64,000 nt of DNA, from NCBI RefSeq assembly GCF_029603165.1, contig NZ_JAQSVC010000001.1, forward strand, positions 744,001-808,000, given 5' to 3'. The notes under the pieces were generated by a model. It did no database searches. It was not told the DNA's origin and was given only the letters and a program-made list of their open reading frames with translations. Positions 61,957 to 64,000 of this stretch are shown here, piece after piece. A program made the translations under genes and the position numbers. Every line of letters starts with the position of its first letter. Position 1 is the first letter of the stretch. The stretch comes from Galbibacter pacificus (lineage in GTDB: Bacteria; Bacteroidota; Bacteroidia; Flavobacteriales; Flavobacteriaceae).

Positions 61957-63288
61957 CTACTTCGATCCATCCAAAATAAATTTGAAACCACCCGAAATCA
62001 TATCTGCTCGAAAACTAGAGTTTCTAGCATAATGATGATATTTTAAATCAATGCTTTTCAACCCGAAATCCCAAATATGGAAATTTGTAAAAATGTCGGT
62101 ATAGCTTACGCCAAAACCGTATTGATTGGCGGTAAATTTTGAAAGGTCATAATCTGAAGTATAAAATTCTTCTGTAGAAAGATGGCTTTCGTAGGGCGCA
62201 AAATAATCTGCCGCTGTTTGGCTGTAATATCGATAGGAAGGATATAGAGTAAATTTTTGGGAAATCTTAATGGGTACTTCCAAGCTTGCGGTATGCGATT
62301 GAATTCCCCAATCATCTGTGTAGTAACGGTAATACCCCCTAAGCACAAAAATTTCATTCAGGTAATAGTTGAGACGGCCTCCCACAGCTATTTTGTTCCG
62401 GGTATCGGGTAATTGCTCAATGGCATCTGCCAATTGAAAATTCTGTATAAATGAATCCTCAACATCACTAAAATACACGCGTTGAAATGGGGTGGATAAC
62501 AAGCCCTGTTGGCGTACCACATCGCCTTCCAGGGACATCTGTAGTTTTTTGGATAGTATTTGTGAAAAACTAAAGCCCAGAGAGTACGAATTCCGTGATT
62601 TGTTCCCAAATTCAGAGAATATGGGGTTATAGTCCTGATTCCCTGTAATGGAATAGCTTCTGAAAAGACCATTGGAAAGGCCATCCCCCCCTGCTGCAAA
62701 AGGTCTTAATTCGTAGGGATATATAGGTTTCCAGGTGTCCAAATAAACGTTGGCTTTCAAGGTCAACTCGGTATTTTTTTCGTTGAACAACCGGGTATAG
62801 CTTCCGCCAAAACCAAAAGAGAAATAGTCATATTCGCTGGAAAGCGAAAGATTGGCCGACCAGATTTTATTCCGATCATCTGAACTATGGCTATAGGAAG
62901 CGTTCACATTGGCCCATACATCGCTTGATGAAGCTCCCGAGGAAGCTACAAAAGGATCGGCCTCGCCACTACCGTCAAACGGATTGATATTGCTGGAAGA
63001 AGCAGAGGTGTAAGCCGATACGTTCGCATCTATACTCAGAATGTCGTCCGCATTGAGCGGAATGGAAACCACAATGCTCGGCGCAATGTCGGTAAGCTTT
63101 TCTGTTCCCTTCCCGCCGCTTACGGCAGCATTTTCACCATCCTGAGAATAATAACTGGCCAATACATCTACTTCTGTATTTTCGAGTACCCTCTTTTTAT
63201 AAGTTTTTGTTGAATCTTGGGTTTGCGCGGAAAGCGCTCCACCACAGAAAACACACAATATACTGACTAAGAAAAATTTCATTTTCAT
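61957..63288 (-). CDS. DUF3570 outer-membrane beta-barrel protein
   Basis: From ATG 63288 the protein has 443 residues: signal peptide (MKMKFFLVSILCVFCGGALS), then a barrel-like chain of amphipathic strands (SAYTSASSSNINPFDGSGEA, YDYFSFGFGGSYTRLFNEKN, YEIFVLRGYYRYYTDDWGIQ-like) and a C-terminal strand GGFKFILD. I recognise the DUF3570 family, which travels with DUF4266 lipoproteins and ApbE. The longer frame into 63354 overlaps the DUF4266 gene and is not needed for the signal peptide. Confidence 0.88.
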   Translation of the reverse strand: MKMKFFLVSILCVFCGGALSAQTQDSTKTYKKRVLENTEVDVLASYYSQDGENAAVSGGKGTEKLTDIAPSIVVSIPLNADDILSIDANVSAYTSASSSNINPFDGSGEADPFVASSGASSSDVWANVNASYSHSSDDRNKIWSANLSLSSEYDYFSFGFGGSYTRLFNEKNTELTLKANVYLDTWKPIYPYELRPFAAGGDGLSNGLFRSYSITGNQDYNPIFSEFGNKSRNSYSLGFSFSQILSKKLQMSLEGDVVRQQGLLSTPFQRVYFSDVEDSFIQNFQLADAIEQLPDTRNKIAVGGRLNYYLNEIFVLRGYYRYYTDDWGIQSHTASLEVPIKISQKFTLYPSYRYYSQTAADYFAPYESHLSTEEFYTSDYDLSKFTANQYGFGVSYTDIFTNFHIWDFGLKSIDLKYHHYARNSSFRADMISGGFKFILDGSK

Positions 63289-63295
63289 CACTTTA

Positions 63296-63508
63296 TTAAT
63301 TACAACCACAACCACCTCCGGTTTTTCCGCCATTGGCTCCAGAAGCAGCTTCACGATACGAATGGAAATTGGTTTCGTAGCGATCTACTTTCTTTGTTCC
63401 CAAGACCATATCAGGATCGTTGATATATACTTTTTCATACTCCTTGACTGCGGTACAGGATGTTATTCCGCCCATAAACACTAAGAGCAATGCGGCTTTT
63501 TTTATCAT
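63296..63508 (-). CDS. DUF4266 lipoprotein with Gly-Cys tail
   Basis: The 70 residues include lipobox (LLLVFMGGITSCTAV, Cys18), the YEKVYINDPDMVLG segment, and the C-terminal GANGGKTGGGCGCN with two cysteines. The tail is typical of DUF4266 and may bind a metal or cofactor. The start overlaps the ApbE stop by 4 bp (ATGA), and the DUF3570 start follows 7 bp after its stop, so the three genes are one operon. Confidence 0.9.
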   Translation of the reverse strand: MIKKAALLLVFMGGITSCTAVKEYEKVYINDPDMVLGTKKVDRYETNFHSYREAASGANGGKTGGGCGCN

Positions 63509-64000
63509 TTTGAATCTATTTTAATATTGTTCGAGGTAAAAATATCTCCTTTATCATCGATTACGATACATTCTATGTCAGGCAATTGGTTAATGCGGTC
63601 TATCCCAACATCCTTTCCCATTACGAAAACGGAAGTCGCCAAAGCATCGGCCAATTCTGCTTTCGGGGCAAAAACCGTGGCACTAACGATCCCGGTAGCT
63701 GGATACCCCGTTCGCGGGTCGATGATGTGGGTATAGCGTTTTCCGTTAAAAATCACATACTTTTCATAATTACCGGAAGTAACGACCGCTTCATTATCAA
63801 TTGGCAACAATGCAAAGGCGTTATTTTTGTTCAACGGGTTGGTTATGGCAACTTTCCATTCGCTGCCATCAGGTTGTTGCCCCCAGGTATTCATATCACC
63901 GGAGGCATTGATAATACCTGCAACAACTCCTTTTTTCATCAAAAGCTCCTTTGCCTTATCTGCCGCATAACCCTTGCCGATGGCGCCAAAGCCAATCTTC
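63505..64000 (-). CDS. apbE: FAD:protein FMN transferase (ApbE), 5' end outside the window
   Basis: The frame runs off the right edge with no start; 164 C-terminal residues are visible. Seen: KIGFGAIGKGYAADKAKELL, INASGDMNTWGQQPDGSEWK (the GD[ML] region), and the HIIDPRTGYPATG motif, followed by a metal-site region ALATSVFVMGKD. ApbE covalently attaches FMN to Ser/Thr of exported redox proteins. It is the first visible gene of the ApbE-DUF4266-DUF3570 operon. Confidence 0.95.
   Translation of the reverse strand, partial: KIGFGAIGKGYAADKAKELLMKKGVVAGIINASGDMNTWGQQPDGSEWKVAITNPLNKNNAFALLPIDNEAVVTSGNYEKYVIFNGKRYTHIIDPRTGYPATGIVSATVFAPKAELADALATSVFVMGKDVGIDRINQLPDIECIVIDDKGDIFTSNNIKIDSK

Overview
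The window is a chromosomal piece of a marine- or soil-type Flavobacteriaceae (phylum Bacteroidota). The evidence is type IX secretion (T9SS) substrates with C-terminal sorting domains, a PorP/SprF gene, a SusC/SusD pair with an ECF sigma factor and FecR anti-sigma factor, WbqC, DUF5683, a two-subunit methylmalonyl-CoA mutase, low GC and TAnnTTTG-like promoters. The genus cannot be fixed from the sequence alone.

Layout. (1) 1-13.6 kb is a conserved housekeeping block: recF (cut by the left edge), a TPR membrane protein, ribH, mutL, two consecutive rhomboid genes and a membrane EEP-family hydrolase on one side; DUF6122, WbqC, lepB, dapB, DUF5683, parB and parA on the other strand. (2) 13.6-16.2 kb is an insertion zone next to parA. 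Two 60-bp direct repeats (one mismatch) bracket an AT-rich XRE-regulator/DUF3800 gene pair with a perfect palindromic operator, plus an ORF-less group II intron whose domain V looks broken. (3) 16.2-21.8 kb holds propionate/fatty-acid metabolism (SDR, methylmalonyl-CoA mutase) with ftsB and udk. (4) 22.2-42.7 kb is mostly + strand accessory genes: a Cys-rich copper-binding protein, two TPR/HTH membrane regulators, two giant T9SS-exported surface proteins (one with five nearly identical 297-bp tandem repeats), PorP/SprF, OmpA, several AraC regulators and small stress or enzyme genes. (5) A tRNA-Pro(GGG) is followed by a FecR-SusC-SusD-EEP-sigma locus (42.9-50.9 kb). (6) 51-57.3 kb is a decay zone: a surface protein with a nonsense codon and a frameshift, a broken AraC gene, an integrase N-terminus joined to a DinB fragment, and an IS110-type transposase tail. 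(7) 57.6-64 kb carries AraC/acetyltransferase, a Fic protein that appears fused to an AbiEi-like antitoxin module and is preceded by four 24-bp-spaced repeats, an orphan response regulator, and a DUF3570/DUF4266/ApbE cluster cut by the right edge.

The strongest candidates for new biology are the AbiEi-like/Fic fusion with its repeat array, and the XRE/DUF3800 cassette with its operator in the repeat-bounded insertion next to parAB. All assignments come from reading motifs and translations by eye; no database search was run.
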